Positions 24,916 to 34,345 of a stretch of 64,000 nt of DNA are shown in pieces. Location of the stretch: contig NZ_CP040297.1 of assembly GCF_013393945.1 (NCBI RefSeq), positions 3,876,001 to 3,940,000 of the forward strand, written 5' to 3'. The stretch comes from Nostoc sp. TCL26-01 (GTDB lineage: Bacteria; Cyanobacteriota; Cyanobacteriia; Cyanobacteriales; Nostocaceae). Each line of letters opens with the position of its first letter. Within the stretch, counting starts at the first letter, position 1. The position numbers and the translations under genes are program-made. A model generated the notes under the pieces. That model was not told where the DNA came from and did no database searches. It saw only the letters and a program-made list of their open reading frames with translations.

Positions 24916-25947
24916 ATGAGTTTTTTAATCAAGGATTTTTTTGGGGTATTCAAAATTGTTGAAGATGTTTATGAAAGAGTTAAAAAAATCTTAGTTCCAC
25001 CCAAGGCTTTTTCTTGGCAGACGTTAGTTTATTTGAGTGTCTTTTCTTGGGGATTATCTTATTTTGCTTTGGGGTATGTTCGGGATTTTATCGCTCTGTG
25101 TGGATGGCTATTTTTAATTGCGGGTACAGCTTGGTATACCACTGATGATCCTTTGAGGATTCCAGGTACTTTTATGCCGGTGGGAGCTGTTCTGACAGGA
25201 TTTCTAGTCAGTGTTTTTGCTTTTGGTAATCAGCAAGATATAATTACACCGAGAACAATTGTTCTGTGGCCGACAATATCAGCATTAATTACAGCACTTC
25301 CAGAATTTATTGAAGGCACAGATACAGATTCTACAGCCAAGATTCCCAAACCAGAAGCTCGGCAAAAAATTATCATTTTAGTCGCTAGTTCTATGATGTT
25401 AAGTTGCTGGTTGCAGTTTTATTTTGTTATGGATAAATGGTTGCAAGAATACCCTAGTTTATTGGCAGACAACTTTAGTCGTAGTACTTTTGTGATTAAT
25501 CGAGATATACCAGAAAAGATGCCGCAAAATGGTGTTCTTGTCCTCAATAGGTTACAACCATTAGTTGAAGAACAGATTGCAGAAAAACCTTGGTCAGTAG
25601 CTGAGAGATGGTTGATTGAAGCAAATGTCAACGTACGTCAATTAGGTCAACAGGTAATAGAGAAAAATTTGGGTCAATATGAAGAAAAAGAACTGTGGCG
25701 TGTAGAACCACGTGCAGTTAATATTCCATCTGGTTACAGGTTAGATTTGCTGAATATTTGGGAAGGCCCAACTTCTAATCCCCGTGGTTATTATCTGAGA
25801 AAATCCTGCCAGATAACCCAAGTCCCAGTATCTACGAGAACGACTAATACAAGCCGTAGATTAGCGGAAGATAAAAACACAGTAGCAGAGATACAATGCG
25901 ATCGCACTAATAAAATGTTCGTCGGTTCACCACCACCACAGCAGTGA
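24916..25947 (+). CDS. fraD: filament integrity/septal junction protein FraD
   Basis: 343 aa, the same length as FraD of Anabaena PCC 7120. The N-terminal half has about five transmembrane segments (roughly 40-58, 62-76, 88-108, 115-135 and 150-168); the C-terminal half is soluble and predicted periplasmic. FraD forms the plug of septal junctions through which neighbouring cells exchange molecules. A strong ribosome-binding site (GGAGG) precedes the ATG. Gene order fraC-fraD-fraE supports the call. Confidence 0.9.
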   Translation: MSFLIKDFFGVFKIVEDVYERVKKILVPPKAFSWQTLVYLSVFSWGLSYFALGYVRDFIALCGWLFLIAGTAWYTTDDPLRIPGTFMPVGAVLTGFLVSVFAFGNQQDIITPRTIVLWPTISALITALPEFIEGTDTDSTAKIPKPEARQKIIILVASSMMLSCWLQFYFVMDKWLQEYPSLLADNFSRSTFVINRDIPEKMPQNGVLVLNRLQPLVEEQIAEKPWSVAERWLIEANVNVRQLGQQVIEKNLGQYEEKELWRVEPRAVNIPSGYRLDLLNIWEGPTSNPRGYYLRKSCQITQVPVSTRTTNTSRRLAEDKNTVAEIQCDRTNKMFVGSPPPQQ

Positions 25948-25967
25948 GGGAGTAATGAGTGCTAAGT

Positions 25968-26087
25968 GCTGTTAGCGGTAGCGGGGCGTTTAGCCCGTGC
26001 TGAGTTGGGAGTGAGGGAGTGAGGGAGTGACCAATGACTATTGACTATTGACCAATGACTATTGACTATTGACCATTGACTAATAAC
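25968..26087. repeat. dispersed repeat and heptamer tract between fraD and fraE
   Basis: 25968-26005 (GCTGTTAGCGGTAGCGGGGC start) recurs at 39461-39498 with one mismatch. It is followed by GAGGGAGT units and TTGACTA/CCAATGA heptamers up to the fraE start. The tract separates fraE from fraD by 145 bp. Confidence 0.8.
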
Positions 26088-26092
26088 TAACT

Positions 26093-26866
26093 ATGGCTAA
26101 AACCTTTGTAATTGCGAAGAATGTATTCCAAGAAGTTGTGCGCGATCGCATTTTATATATTATCGGTCTTTATGCTCTGATTTTGGCGATCGCTATTCGG
26201 GCTTTACCGGAGTTTGCTGCTAGTACCGACGACAAAATGTTTCTAGATTTTGGACTGGCGGCGATGAACGTTATCGGTTTGATTATCGCTGTGTTTATTG
26301 GTACGGGACTAGTTAATAAAGAGATTGAGAAACGAACTATTTTGTTATTAATTGCTAAACCTCTCAGTCGTGGAGAATTGATTGCGGGTAAATTTTTTGG
26401 TTTATCGGCTGTGTTGACTGTTTTGATTGCTAGTATGACGGCAATTTATTTAGTCTTTTTGCAGTTTGGCAATATTTCCCATCCGACAACAAGTATTTTA
26501 ATTGCGGCTATTTTTTTGTGCTTGCAATTATCTTTAATGACTGCTGTTGCCATTACATTCGGAGTATTTACTAGCTCTTTGTTAGCAGTTGCTCTCACAT
26601 TTGCTGTGTATTTGATGGGGAATATTACACAAAATTTAGTCGCTTTCAGCCGACTTAGCCGCAATCCAGTAATAGAACAGGCTATCCAAAGTTTATACTT
26701 AATACTGCCTGATTTATCTCGGTTAGATTTAAAAAATGATGCTGTTTATGGTCTGCAAGCATTACCAGATACAGCCACATTAATTGGTCATGCGGGCTAT
26801 GGCATAGTTTACAGTACCATGTTGTTAGCGATCGCTATTTTTATTTTCTCTCGAAAAGAATTTTAG
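26093..26866 (+). CDS. fraE: filament integrity protein FraE, ABC-2 type permease
   Basis: 257 aa with about six transmembrane segments, an ABC-2 permease. The pattern VFQEVVRDRILYIIGLYALIL and NKEIEKRTILLLIAKPLSRGELIAGK is typical of this group. In Anabaena PCC 7120 the fraC-fraD-fraE order is conserved and fraE mutants fragment and fail to form working heterocyst necks. The ATP-binding partner is not encoded nearby. It converges on the pentapeptide-repeat gene, whose stop codon lies only 2 bp away. Confidence 0.88.
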   Translation: MAKTFVIAKNVFQEVVRDRILYIIGLYALILAIAIRALPEFAASTDDKMFLDFGLAAMNVIGLIIAVFIGTGLVNKEIEKRTILLLIAKPLSRGELIAGKFFGLSAVLTVLIASMTAIYLVFLQFGNISHPTTSILIAAIFLCLQLSLMTAVAITFGVFTSSLLAVALTFAVYLMGNITQNLVAFSRLSRNPVIEQAIQSLYLILPDLSRLDLKNDAVYGLQALPDTATLIGHAGYGIVYSTMLLAIAIFIFSRKEF

Positions 26867-26867
26867 T

Positions 26868-27506
26868 TCACTCAAAAATGACTATTTGCGGGTAACTGAT
26901 TTTACCATCAGGCATAATCGTATCTCGCAACTTAGCATAGGCAATTTTGGTATCTTGCAGTTTAGCGTCACTTAAATTAGCTTTAGTTAAGTTTGTCCAG
27001 GTCAGGTTCGCATTAGTTAAATTGACGGCTGTTAAGTTAGCTTCTAGTAATATAGCTCCAGATAACTTGGCATCAGTCAAATTTGCTTTGCATAAATTAG
27101 CTTCTATTAGAGATGCTTCTATTAATGTCGCTTGACTGAGGTCGGCTTCATGCAAATTAGCCTCGCATAAAGAAGCACCCCAGAGATTAATTTTATGACA
27201 TTGCGATCGCCACAAATTAGCCCTACACAAATTTGCATCAGTTAAATCCGCATTCATCAGATTAGCGGCCGATAAATTAGCCTCACATAAATTAGCTTCC
27301 CGTAAATTAGATTGCATTAAATTTGCCGCAGAGAGGTTTGCACCACTGAGATTACAACCACATAGATTAGCAAAGCTTAAATCTGCACCCACTAAATTCA
27401 TCCCACTTAAATCACAGCCACTGAAATCTCGACGCTGACAAAATTTATCTTTGATTTGACTCAGTATTAATTCTTGCGGTTCAGCAAAATTTCTCATGGT
27501 GTTCAC
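26868..27506 (-). CDS. pentapeptide-repeat protein
   Basis: 212 aa, nearly all of it A(D/N)Lxx repeats (ANLCGCNLSGANLSAANLMQ and on) from about residue 25 to 195, which fold into a right-handed beta helix. There is no signal peptide or membrane segment, so it is probably cytoplasmic. Cyanobacteria carry dozens of such proteins, mostly of unknown role. It is convergent with fraE. Confidence 0.9.
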   Translation of the reverse strand: MNTMRNFAEPQELILSQIKDKFCQRRDFSGCDLSGMNLVGADLSFANLCGCNLSGANLSAANLMQSNLREANLCEANLSAANLMNADLTDANLCRANLWRSQCHKINLWGASLCEANLHEADLSQATLIEASLIEANLCKANLTDAKLSGAILLEANLTAVNLTNANLTWTNLTKANLSDAKLQDTKIAYAKLRDTIMPDGKISYPQIVIFE

Positions 27507-27929
27507 CTGCGAGTGTCAATGAGCGTAAATGTCAATTGTCAAAGTAAGTGTGTATCGAAATTGCACCCTGAAAGCTAAATCGGTAGATTTCTCTGCACTG
27601 GTAAATGATACTTTTGTTCAGCTATTTTAACAGTTCCTATGTCTCATTAAAGTCAGGGAATGTTAATAGTGTCAACAAATGACACACTTAGAAAATTCTA
27701 GTTTTTGCAGTATACAAGTTTTATCATTTAATAGATACCATCCTGGCAAATATCGATGTCATACCATTTCACGTTAATCATGATACATATAAATTATGTA
27801 GAGACGTTGCATTGCAACGTCTCTACTGTTTTACACAACACCAAGATATACATTGGGTTCCGCAGATCATGTTGCGTTACGCAAAGCCTCCATCCAACCT
27901 ACTAATGACCAATGACCAATGACTCTTAC
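27507..27929. other. intergenic region with MITE-like repeat
   Basis: 423 bp without a gene. It includes a 68-bp repeat (27759-27826) that recurs at 58213 and a run of gene-free sequence with ACCAATG heptamers just before the permease gene. Confidence 0.6.
27759..27826. repeat. MITE-like palindromic repeat, copy A
   Basis: Starts TCATACCATTTCACGTTAAT and ends with a near-perfect palindrome: GTAGAGACGTTGC (27798-27810), a 3-base loop, GCAACGTCTCTAC (27814-27826). Copy B lies at 58213-58305. No coding capacity. Confidence 0.8.
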
Positions 27930-28817
27930 CTATTGCGACTCTTCTCCCCAAGTGCGTAATTGCCAATAAACTAATACCAAAGTAAAAGCTAATAATACTG
28001 TAGCGGCGGCGGCAGCATAACCAAAATCAAATTGACCAAAAGCTTCTTGATAGATGTAGTAAACAAGTAAGTTAGTTGTATTGAGAGGGCCACCACCAGT
28101 CATGACATAAACTTGCTCAAAACTCCGCAATGTAAAAATAGCAGTGGTAATGGTGGCAAATATAATAGTTGGTCGTAATCCTGGTAAAGTAATATGCCAA
28201 AATTGTTGCCAAGCATTAGCACCGTCTAATTCGGCTGCTTCATAGCGACTGGGTGGGATAGCTTGCAACCCTGCTAAGAACACCACCATATTAAAACCTA
28301 ATTGTTTCCAAATACTTAAAATAATAATTACAGGCATTGCCCAAAATGTATCTCCTAGCCAAGAAATCTCTGGGATACCCAATATATTTAAAAAAGCGTT
28401 AACAGGCCCGGAAGTTTGAAATAACCAGCGAAATCCTAACCCAGCCGCTACCAAAGAAATAATTGATGGCAGAAAATAGGCACTCCGTAATACTCCCCGC
28501 AATGCTAGAGAAAGATTGAGTAATACTGCTAGTCCCAGAGGAATAACTAAACTAGGTATTAAGGAAGCAAGAGTAAAATAAACAGTGTTACTAATAACTT
28601 GCCAAAAATCAGGGTTTAGTAACAATCGCCAGTAATTTTTTAACCCTACCCAATAAATACCTGTGGAAGTGAAGCTACCAGCAGTAAAGCCGAGGTAACA
28701 CAAATAGGCAATAGGCCATAAAACAAACACACCTAGCAAAATTACAGCAGGTGCAAGAAAAGTCCAAGCAGCAAATGTATCATTGTCTAACCATGATTTA
28801 GGGTATGCTTTTGGCAT
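27930..28817 (-). CDS. carbohydrate ABC transporter permease (MalF/UgpA type)
   Basis: 295 aa with six transmembrane segments (first about 17-38). The cytoplasmic EAA loop that contacts the ATPase is clear: YEAAELDGANAWQQFWHITLP (about 191-210). The family imports sugars, glucosides or glycerol-3-phosphate with a second permease, a binding protein and an ATPase. None of these is adjacent, so the substrate cannot be named. It is divergent from purN, with about 100 bp between the two start codons. Confidence 0.88.
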   Translation of the reverse strand: MPKAYPKSWLDNDTFAAWTFLAPAVILLGVFVLWPIAYLCYLGFTAGSFTSTGIYWVGLKNYWRLLLNPDFWQVISNTVYFTLASLIPSLVIPLGLAVLLNLSLALRGVLRSAYFLPSIISLVAAGLGFRWLFQTSGPVNAFLNILGIPEISWLGDTFWAMPVIIILSIWKQLGFNMVVFLAGLQAIPPSRYEAAELDGANAWQQFWHITLPGLRPTIIFATITTAIFTLRSFEQVYVMTGGGPLNTTNLLVYYIYQEAFGQFDFGYAAAAATVLLAFTLVLVYWQLRTWGEESQ

Positions 28818-28919
28818 GATAATTTTCCTCTGGGCTAATTATTCTTGACTAACAAGATGCTCAACTCCTTTAATGAAGTCGGGTATCAGAATAACATTAT
28901 GGGAATTTTGAATTATATT

Positions 28920-29576
28920 ATGACTCTTTGCCCTGATTCTACCTTGAGCCTTGTTTCTCCTAGCATGAATACTCATCAATTTTATGATGGCAAACCTTGG
29001 AAATTGGGGATATTGGCTTCTGGTAGTGGTAGCAATTTTGAGGCAGTTGCTCAAGCGATCGCCGACAAGCAACTTAATGCCCAAATACAAGTTTTAATTT
29101 ATAATAATCCTACAGCAAAAGTAGCCACAAAAGCAGCTAATAGAGGTATTGATGCAGTTTTGTTGAATCACCGAGAATACAACAATCGCCAAGCTTTCGA
29201 CAGAAAGATTGTGCAAACTCTGCAAGCATATGATGTCGATCTGGTAGTTTTAGCTGGTTGGATGCGGGTAGTCACATCAGTATTTATCGCAGCTTTTCCC
29301 AATAGAATTCTCAATATCCATCCCAGTTTATTACCCAGCTTCAAAGGTCTTCATGCTGTCGAACAAGCTTTACAAGCTGGGGTAAAAATTACTGGCTGTA
29401 CAGTGCATCTAGTATGTTTAGAAGTAGATAGCGGTTTGATATTAATGCAAGCGGCTGTACCTATCTTGCCAGATGATACAGCAGAAACACTCCACGCCAG
29501 AATTCAAGTTCAGGAACACCGTATCTTACCACAGGCGATCGCCTTGGCAACTCAGGCTAGTTTAACGACAGTTTAG
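28920..29576 (+). CDS. purN: phosphoribosylglycinamide formyltransferase
   Basis: 218 aa, third step of purine synthesis, using 10-formyl-tetrahydrofolate. Motifs: GILASGSGSNFEAVAQAI near the N-terminus for phosphate binding, NIHPSLLPSFKGLHA with catalytic Asn and His, and the downstream GCTVHLVCLEVDSGLIL. I choose the ATG at 28920 (MTLCPDSTLS), which gives the family's normal length; in-frame starts at 28845, 28857 and 28899 remain possible. Its 3' end overlaps the antisense small ORF described next by 15 bp. Confidence 0.9.
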   Translation: MTLCPDSTLSLVSPSMNTHQFYDGKPWKLGILASGSGSNFEAVAQAIADKQLNAQIQVLIYNNPTAKVATKAANRGIDAVLLNHREYNNRQAFDRKIVQTLQAYDVDLVVLAGWMRVVTSVFIAAFPNRILNIHPSLLPSFKGLHAVEQALQAGVKITGCTVHLVCLEVDSGLILMQAAVPILPDDTAETLHARIQVQEHRILPQAIALATQASLTTV

Positions 29577-29714
29577 TATGCAACCTGATTGTCCTATGTT
29601 AGTTTGAGTTGTCTTGCTGATGTTATTTGTAGCTGTTTGAGCATCAGCAATGCCTTGTATTAAAGCCAGAGACGCTACGATAAATATAGAATTGAGCAAA
29701 GTTGTAAGCTGCAT
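29562..29714 (-). CDS. candidate 50-aa secreted peptide
   Basis: Open frame starting at ATG 29712-29714 with an AGGAAAA ribosome-binding site 5-10 nt upstream. The product (MQLTTLLNSIFIVASLALIQ...) has a hydrophobic stretch at residues 5-20 and an Ala-rich end (IADAQTA) that fits a signal-peptidase site. The mature part would be about 22 Thr/Asn-rich residues with two cysteines near the C-terminus (GCILNCR). I do not recognise it. Overlap with the purN end and small size make this tentative. Confidence 0.45.
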   Translation of the reverse strand: MQLTTLLNSIFIVASLALIQGIADAQTATNNISKTTQTNIGQSGCILNCR

Positions 29715-29870
29715 AGATTTTTCCTTTAATATAGTTAAGTCTAATTAGTTACTTAACAGAACTAATCTCAAAACTTATGCAATTTTTTTGTTTCTCTGCT
29801 CCCCATAGATGAGAACATCCATCAAGTCTTGTAAAATAAAAGGGTAGGCATTGCCCACCCTAAAATACAA

Positions 29871-29906
29871 ATGACTAATGACCATTGACCATTGACCATT
29901 GACTAT
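29871..29906. repeat. heptamer repeat (ACCATTG units)
   Basis: Tandem ATGACTA/ACCATTG units that run up to and slightly into the 3' end of the following minus-strand gene. Confidence 0.7.
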
Positions 29907-30361
29907 CGAGGAAATAAATCAGGTGTGTCAATAATCTGCAACTGAACTAATGCAATAATTACCAAAGTATAAACAGTTGAAGATATCAAACCAGAAAATA
30001 ATTCTTTCTTGAGGTTACGCTCTTTGGATGTTTTTTGAAAAATATCCTGAGAACCAAATTGCATTAGCAGAATACCAATCACATTTGAGAGCCAGTAACC
30101 CACAATTGCACAAGGCATAAATAAGTTAGGAGAAAATAGACTACATAGATAACCAAAACCGTAGGCGATTGGCAAATTAAACAACAAATCATTCCACCAG
30201 CACAAGGGAGATAATAGATATCCCAATACTAGAAAAAAACCACCTCTGAGTTTTTTAAAAACGTTTGTGTTCAAGTCTCCGGATGCAGTTTGTTGTAACT
30301 GTTCCTGGATGCTGTCTGCTGCTAGATGAGGTTGCTGATTAACTTTTTCGACGGTTTGCAT
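29903..30361 (-). CDS. small multi-pass membrane protein, unknown function
   Basis: 152 aa. The first 40 residues are polar; then about three hydrophobic segments follow (roughly 46-66, 82-103 and 125-145). I do not recognise a family beyond a general cyanobacterial membrane protein. Start at ATG 30359-30361 (MQTVEKVNQQ) is preferred; an upstream in-frame start at 30370 adds three residues. It ends in a heptamer repeat tract. Confidence 0.6.
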   Translation of the reverse strand: MQTVEKVNQQPHLAADSIQEQLQQTASGDLNTNVFKKLRGGFFLVLGYLLSPLCWWNDLLFNLPIAYGFGYLCSLFSPNLFMPCAIVGYWLSNVIGILLMQFGSQDIFQKTSKERNLKKELFSGLISSTVYTLVIIALVQLQIIDTPDLFPR

Positions 30362-30599
30362 AAAATACACTATTCCTACCTTATTAGTGTAGTTTAATCT
30401 AGAGGTGAAGCAAAAGTCTAGTGTAGTAGTGATAAAATTTGAGATATTTGAGTTTTGCCAATATAGACGGGATCAAGTCATGGCTAAGTAAACAGGGTGA
30501 AGTTTGACCAAAATATAGTAAATGTCCAATTGTAATCTGAGTTGGGCGATCGCCATCTCATTCTGCTAAAATTCAAATAATGGGACTCTATAACAATAG

Positions 30600-30845
30600 A
30601 TGATAAATTCAGACTTAACTAATTATTTATTAATAGCGGGTATAGTTTTTCTAGTAATTTCTGTTTTAGGACAGATAAAACTAGGATTTTTGGAAATTAA
30701 TCCTGGCTGTTTTGGTCGCACCCTAGCATTAATTTTAGGAACTTTGAGTCTCCTTGTTGCGTTAGGTACGGTTGGTCTTCCTCTAGAGACATTCGATTTA
30801 ATCAAAACTTATCTGACACAACAAATCCAACAGTATTTAGGCTAA
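30600..30845 (+). CDS. small membrane protein with two hydrophobic segments
   Basis: 81 aa. Hydrophobic segments at about 9-25 and 41-60 are separated by a loop with GFLEINPGCFGR. No family is recognised. The start ATG is at 30600. The codon pattern and clean frame suggest a real gene, but no neighbour helps with its role. Confidence 0.55.
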   Translation: MINSDLTNYLLIAGIVFLVISVLGQIKLGFLEINPGCFGRTLALILGTLSLLVALGTVGLPLETFDLIKTYLTQQIQQYLG

Positions 30846-31333
30846 GTTACTCAATCTAAGCTGCTGTATCATCAAAAAATCATCACCACTGAGTAGTATT
30901 AGTAGGTTGGAAAGCCACTGCGTTGCGGAGCCAGTTGCATGGGCGGGTTTCCAACGCCACTTGCTCATGGGGGAAACCCCCAAGACCTCAGTGGCTCGAC
31001 TTGTGCAAACTGGCATCGGGTTTCCCGCGTTGTAGCAAGTGGCGTTGGAGGCTTTGCGCAACTCAACATAATCTGCGGAACCCAATTTCATATCAGTGCC
31101 GAAACAACATAAATTACATTTTTGCATAACTTTGAGGTAGGCAAATTCCTCTAAATCCAGCCAGAACAAGGAAATTATATGTTAAAAGTACATCACTTTA
31201 CAAAAACTTCATATTCAATGTGTTCTAGGAAACGTTCAAGATAAACAATTTAATGTTTTATTTATATTTGTCTAAGCACTTTGTCGGAAGTCAAAGTCCA
31301 GGCAAATATTTAACGGAAGGAAAATCACAGTAC
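30846..31333. other. intergenic repeat region before the RTX gene
   Basis: 488 bp. Between about 30900 and 31090 it is made of GC-richer repeat pieces (GCCACTGCGTTGCGGAGCC, a GGGGGAAACCCCC palindrome, two GTGGCGTTGGA-like copies in opposite orientation). The open frames over it are translations of repeats. The final 160 bp before the RTX start are AT-rich and may hold its promoter, but I see no clear boxes. Confidence 0.5.
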
Positions 31334-34300
31334 ATGACTACATCTCTTCAACCAGTGGCAGATGAGTTTGTTACAGACCCCACCATTGTGGACATTAAAC
31401 CCTCACCTGAATTCAACCTTGATACTTTGAATGAGGAATTACTTTCAGGAAAGGTAGTTGCTACTGATTTCGTCCGTTTGTTCACTGATGCAGCTTTTGT
31501 GGAATCAATTCAGTTGGCTAACCCGCCAGCCGAAGTTATTGCCACCACTAGCGATACACTTAATGATTTTGTTATCAAGTTTGCTCCTGATGTAGCAAAT
31601 GATCCAGTTGCTTTCGAGGAATTTTTGACTGCTAGTCAGTCACTGTCTTCAAGTGATGTACTTTTAACTTCTTCAAAGACTGATGCCCAGGTAGCCAATG
31701 CTACTTTTGTTAAAAAGCTATTTCACATCATTATTGGCACTGCTGGTAATGATGTTTTGATTGGTAAAGCCACTCATGATTTTATTTTTGGACTGGATGG
31801 GAACGATTTCCTATTTGGCCAAGGCGGCAATGACTTCCTTTTTGGCGGCAATGGCAATGATATCTTACTTGGTGGAACTGGTAACGATCTTCTCTTCGGC
31901 GAAAGCGGCAACGACATTCTGTTTAATGATGCTGGCAGTGATACCCTCATCGGTGGCACTGGGGATGATTACTTTTTCGTCTTAGATGCCAGTGGCAGCA
32001 GCTTACTCAATGGTGAAAGTGGGATTGACACAGCCGATTACAGTGCTTTAGGCCAAGCAATCACCTTGAAGTCCACTGGAACCGTCACCAAAGGCATTGG
32101 CTTTGGGACAGACCAACTGGTTCAAGTCGAGAGAATTTTTGCAACTTCATCACTCAACGACTGGATTGATGCTTCTGATGCCACCAGTCCAACCTCAGTA
32201 ACAGTAAATTTACTGGCTAATTCTCTGATTGTTAACAATGTTCCTGGTTTAGGAACTCTCAACTTCACTGTTAGTAGTTTTGAAAACGTCAGAGGCACAG
32301 CTCAAAACGACAGTATTACTGGCAACAACGCTAACAACATCCTGAGTGGAGGTGCTGGTAACGATGTGTTTGGTGGTAGCAGAGGCAATGATACCATCAA
32401 CGGCGATGCAGGTACTGACACTGCCAACTACAGTGCGCTAGGACAAACCATTGTTCTCGGCCCCACAGGTACTGTTGTCAAAGCAGGTGGATTTGGTACT
32501 GACCAATTGAATGGGATTGAAATCATTACCGCTTCTCTGCTACTGGGCGATACAATTGATTCCTCCACAGCAACTGGTAACACAAGCATCACGGCCAATC
32601 TGGGAACCAACAGCTTGATAGCAAACAATGTGCTGATTGGTGGCTTTAACACTAACCTTAGTTTCACCGTCAATAACTTTGAGAATGTCATCGGTACTGC
32701 TCAGAATGACAGCATTACTGGTAATAGTGGCAACAACATTCTTAAAGGCGGTGCTGGTAACGATGTGTTTGGTGGTAGCAAAGGCAATGATACCATCAAC
32801 GGCGATGCAGGTACTGACACCGCTAACTACAGTGCGCTAGGACAAACCATTGTTCTCGGCCCCACAGGTACTGTTGTCAAAGCAGGTGGATTTGGTACTG
32901 ACCAGTTGAATGGGATTGAAATCATCACCGCTTCTGTCCTACTGGGCGATACGATTAATTCTTCCACAGCAACTGGTAACACCACAATTACTGCCAATCT
33001 AGGTATCAATAGCTTGATTGTCAACAATGTGGTAATTGGTGGTGTGGCTGTTAACCTCAACTTCACCGTCAATAACTTTGAGAATGTCATCGGTACTGCT
33101 GGTGGTGACAACCTGACTGGTAATAGTGGCAACAACATTCTCAGTGGTGGTGGTGGCAATGATGTGTTGCGTGGTAGCAAAGGCAATGACACCCTTAACG
33201 GTGATGCCGGCATTGATACCGCCAACTACAGTGGACTGGGAACATCCATCGTTCTCGGCCCCACAGGTACTGTTGTCAAAGCAGGTGGATTTGGTACTGA
33301 CCAATTGAATGGAGTCGAAACCATCATCGCTTCTAACCTGCTGAACGATACGATTGATTCCTCCACAGCCACCGGGAACACAACCATTACTGCCAATCTG
33401 GGAACCAACAGCTTGATAGCAAACAATGTGCTGATTGGTGGCTTTAACACTAACCTCAGCTTCACCGTCAGTGGTTTTGAGAATGTCACAGGTACAGCTC
33501 GCAATGACAGCATTACCGGCAATACGGCTAACAACGTTCTTAGTGGTGGTGCAGGTAATGATGTGTTTGGTGGTAGTAAAGGTAATGACACCATCAACGG
33601 CGATGTCGGTACTGACACTGCCAATTACAGTGCGCTAGGACAAACCATCGTTCTTGGCCCCACAGGTACTGTCACCAAAGCAGGTGGATTTGGTACTGAC
33701 CAGTTGAATGGGATTGAAATCATCACTGCTTCCGTCCTACTGGGCGATACAATTGACTCCTCCACAGCTACTGGGAACACAAGCATCACTGCCAATCTGG
33801 CAACCAACAGCTTGACAGCAAACAATGTGCTGATTGGTGGCGTTAACACTAACCTCAGCTTCACCGTCAACAATTTCGAGAATGTCACAGGTACTGCTCA
33901 GAATGACAGTATTAGTGGCAATGCTGGCAACAACGTTCTTAAGGGCGGTGCTGGCAGTGATGTCTTATTAGGTGACGCTGGTAATGATAATCTTATCGGT
34001 GGTAGTGGTGCTGATGTTTTAATTGGCGGTGCTGGCAACGATCAGTTCACCTTCTTAAATCCTGGGGAAGGTTTAGATATCATCACTGATTTTACTCCTG
34101 GTGCTGATAAGATTGGGGTTTCTGCCTCTGGTTTTGGTGGTGGTTTAACAGCTGGTGTACTTCCAGGTCTTCAGTTCTTTGTGGGTATCTCTGCAACAAC
34201 CGCTTCTCAACGCTTTATCTATAATTCTGTGACGGGTGGATTGTTCTTTGACGTTGATGGTACTGGTGCTGCGGCACAACAGCAAATTGCTAGCCTCATC

Positions 34301-34345
34301 GTTGCTCCAGCCTTAACAGCCAATGACATCCTGGTTATTGCTTAA
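31334..34345 (+). CDS. RTX-type hemolysin-like calcium-binding protein
   Basis: 1003 aa from ATG 31334, chosen because AAGGAAAA precedes it; an earlier in-frame ATG at 31253 has no ribosome-binding site. After an N-terminal region of about 130 residues come GGxGxD nonapeptides (GNDFLFGQGGNDFLFGG), which bind calcium. From nt 32282 to about 34000 the gene is five tandem modules of exactly 399 bp (units beginning near 32282, 32681, 33080, 33479 and 33878), each with ENVxGTAxND, GGAGNDVFGGSKGND and YSALGQTIVLGPTGT. The end (FTFLNPGEGLDIITDFTPGAD) is typical of type I secretion substrates. No secretion genes are adjacent. Surface or S-layer-like role possible. Confidence 0.9.
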   Translation: MTTSLQPVADEFVTDPTIVDIKPSPEFNLDTLNEELLSGKVVATDFVRLFTDAAFVESIQLANPPAEVIATTSDTLNDFVIKFAPDVANDPVAFEEFLTASQSLSSSDVLLTSSKTDAQVANATFVKKLFHIIIGTAGNDVLIGKATHDFIFGLDGNDFLFGQGGNDFLFGGNGNDILLGGTGNDLLFGESGNDILFNDAGSDTLIGGTGDDYFFVLDASGSSLLNGESGIDTADYSALGQAITLKSTGTVTKGIGFGTDQLVQVERIFATSSLNDWIDASDATSPTSVTVNLLANSLIVNNVPGLGTLNFTVSSFENVRGTAQNDSITGNNANNILSGGAGNDVFGGSRGNDTINGDAGTDTANYSALGQTIVLGPTGTVVKAGGFGTDQLNGIEIITASLLLGDTIDSSTATGNTSITANLGTNSLIANNVLIGGFNTNLSFTVNNFENVIGTAQNDSITGNSGNNILKGGAGNDVFGGSKGNDTINGDAGTDTANYSALGQTIVLGPTGTVVKAGGFGTDQLNGIEIITASVLLGDTINSSTATGNTTITANLGINSLIVNNVVIGGVAVNLNFTVNNFENVIGTAGGDNLTGNSGNNILSGGGGNDVLRGSKGNDTLNGDAGIDTANYSGLGTSIVLGPTGTVVKAGGFGTDQLNGVETIIASNLLNDTIDSSTATGNTTITANLGTNSLIANNVLIGGFNTNLSFTVSGFENVTGTARNDSITGNTANNVLSGGAGNDVFGGSKGNDTINGDVGTDTANYSALGQTIVLGPTGTVTKAGGFGTDQLNGIEIITASVLLGDTIDSSTATGNTSITANLATNSLTANNVLIGGVNTNLSFTVNNFENVTGTAQNDSISGNAGNNVLKGGAGSDVLLGDAGNDNLIGGSGADVLIGGAGNDQFTFLNPGEGLDIITDFTPGADKIGVSASGFGGGLTAGVLPGLQFFVGISATTASQRFIYNSVTGGLFFDVDGTGAAAQQQIASLIVAPALTANDILVIA

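Noticed and set aside
30837..31169. 110-codon minus-strand open frame before the RTX gene
   Set aside because: It consists of GC-rich dispersed repeats and has no recognisable protein features.
32428..33888. Several minus-strand open frames of 60-132 codons inside the RTX gene
   Set aside because: They recur with the 399-bp modules and are antisense shadows of the repetitive gene.
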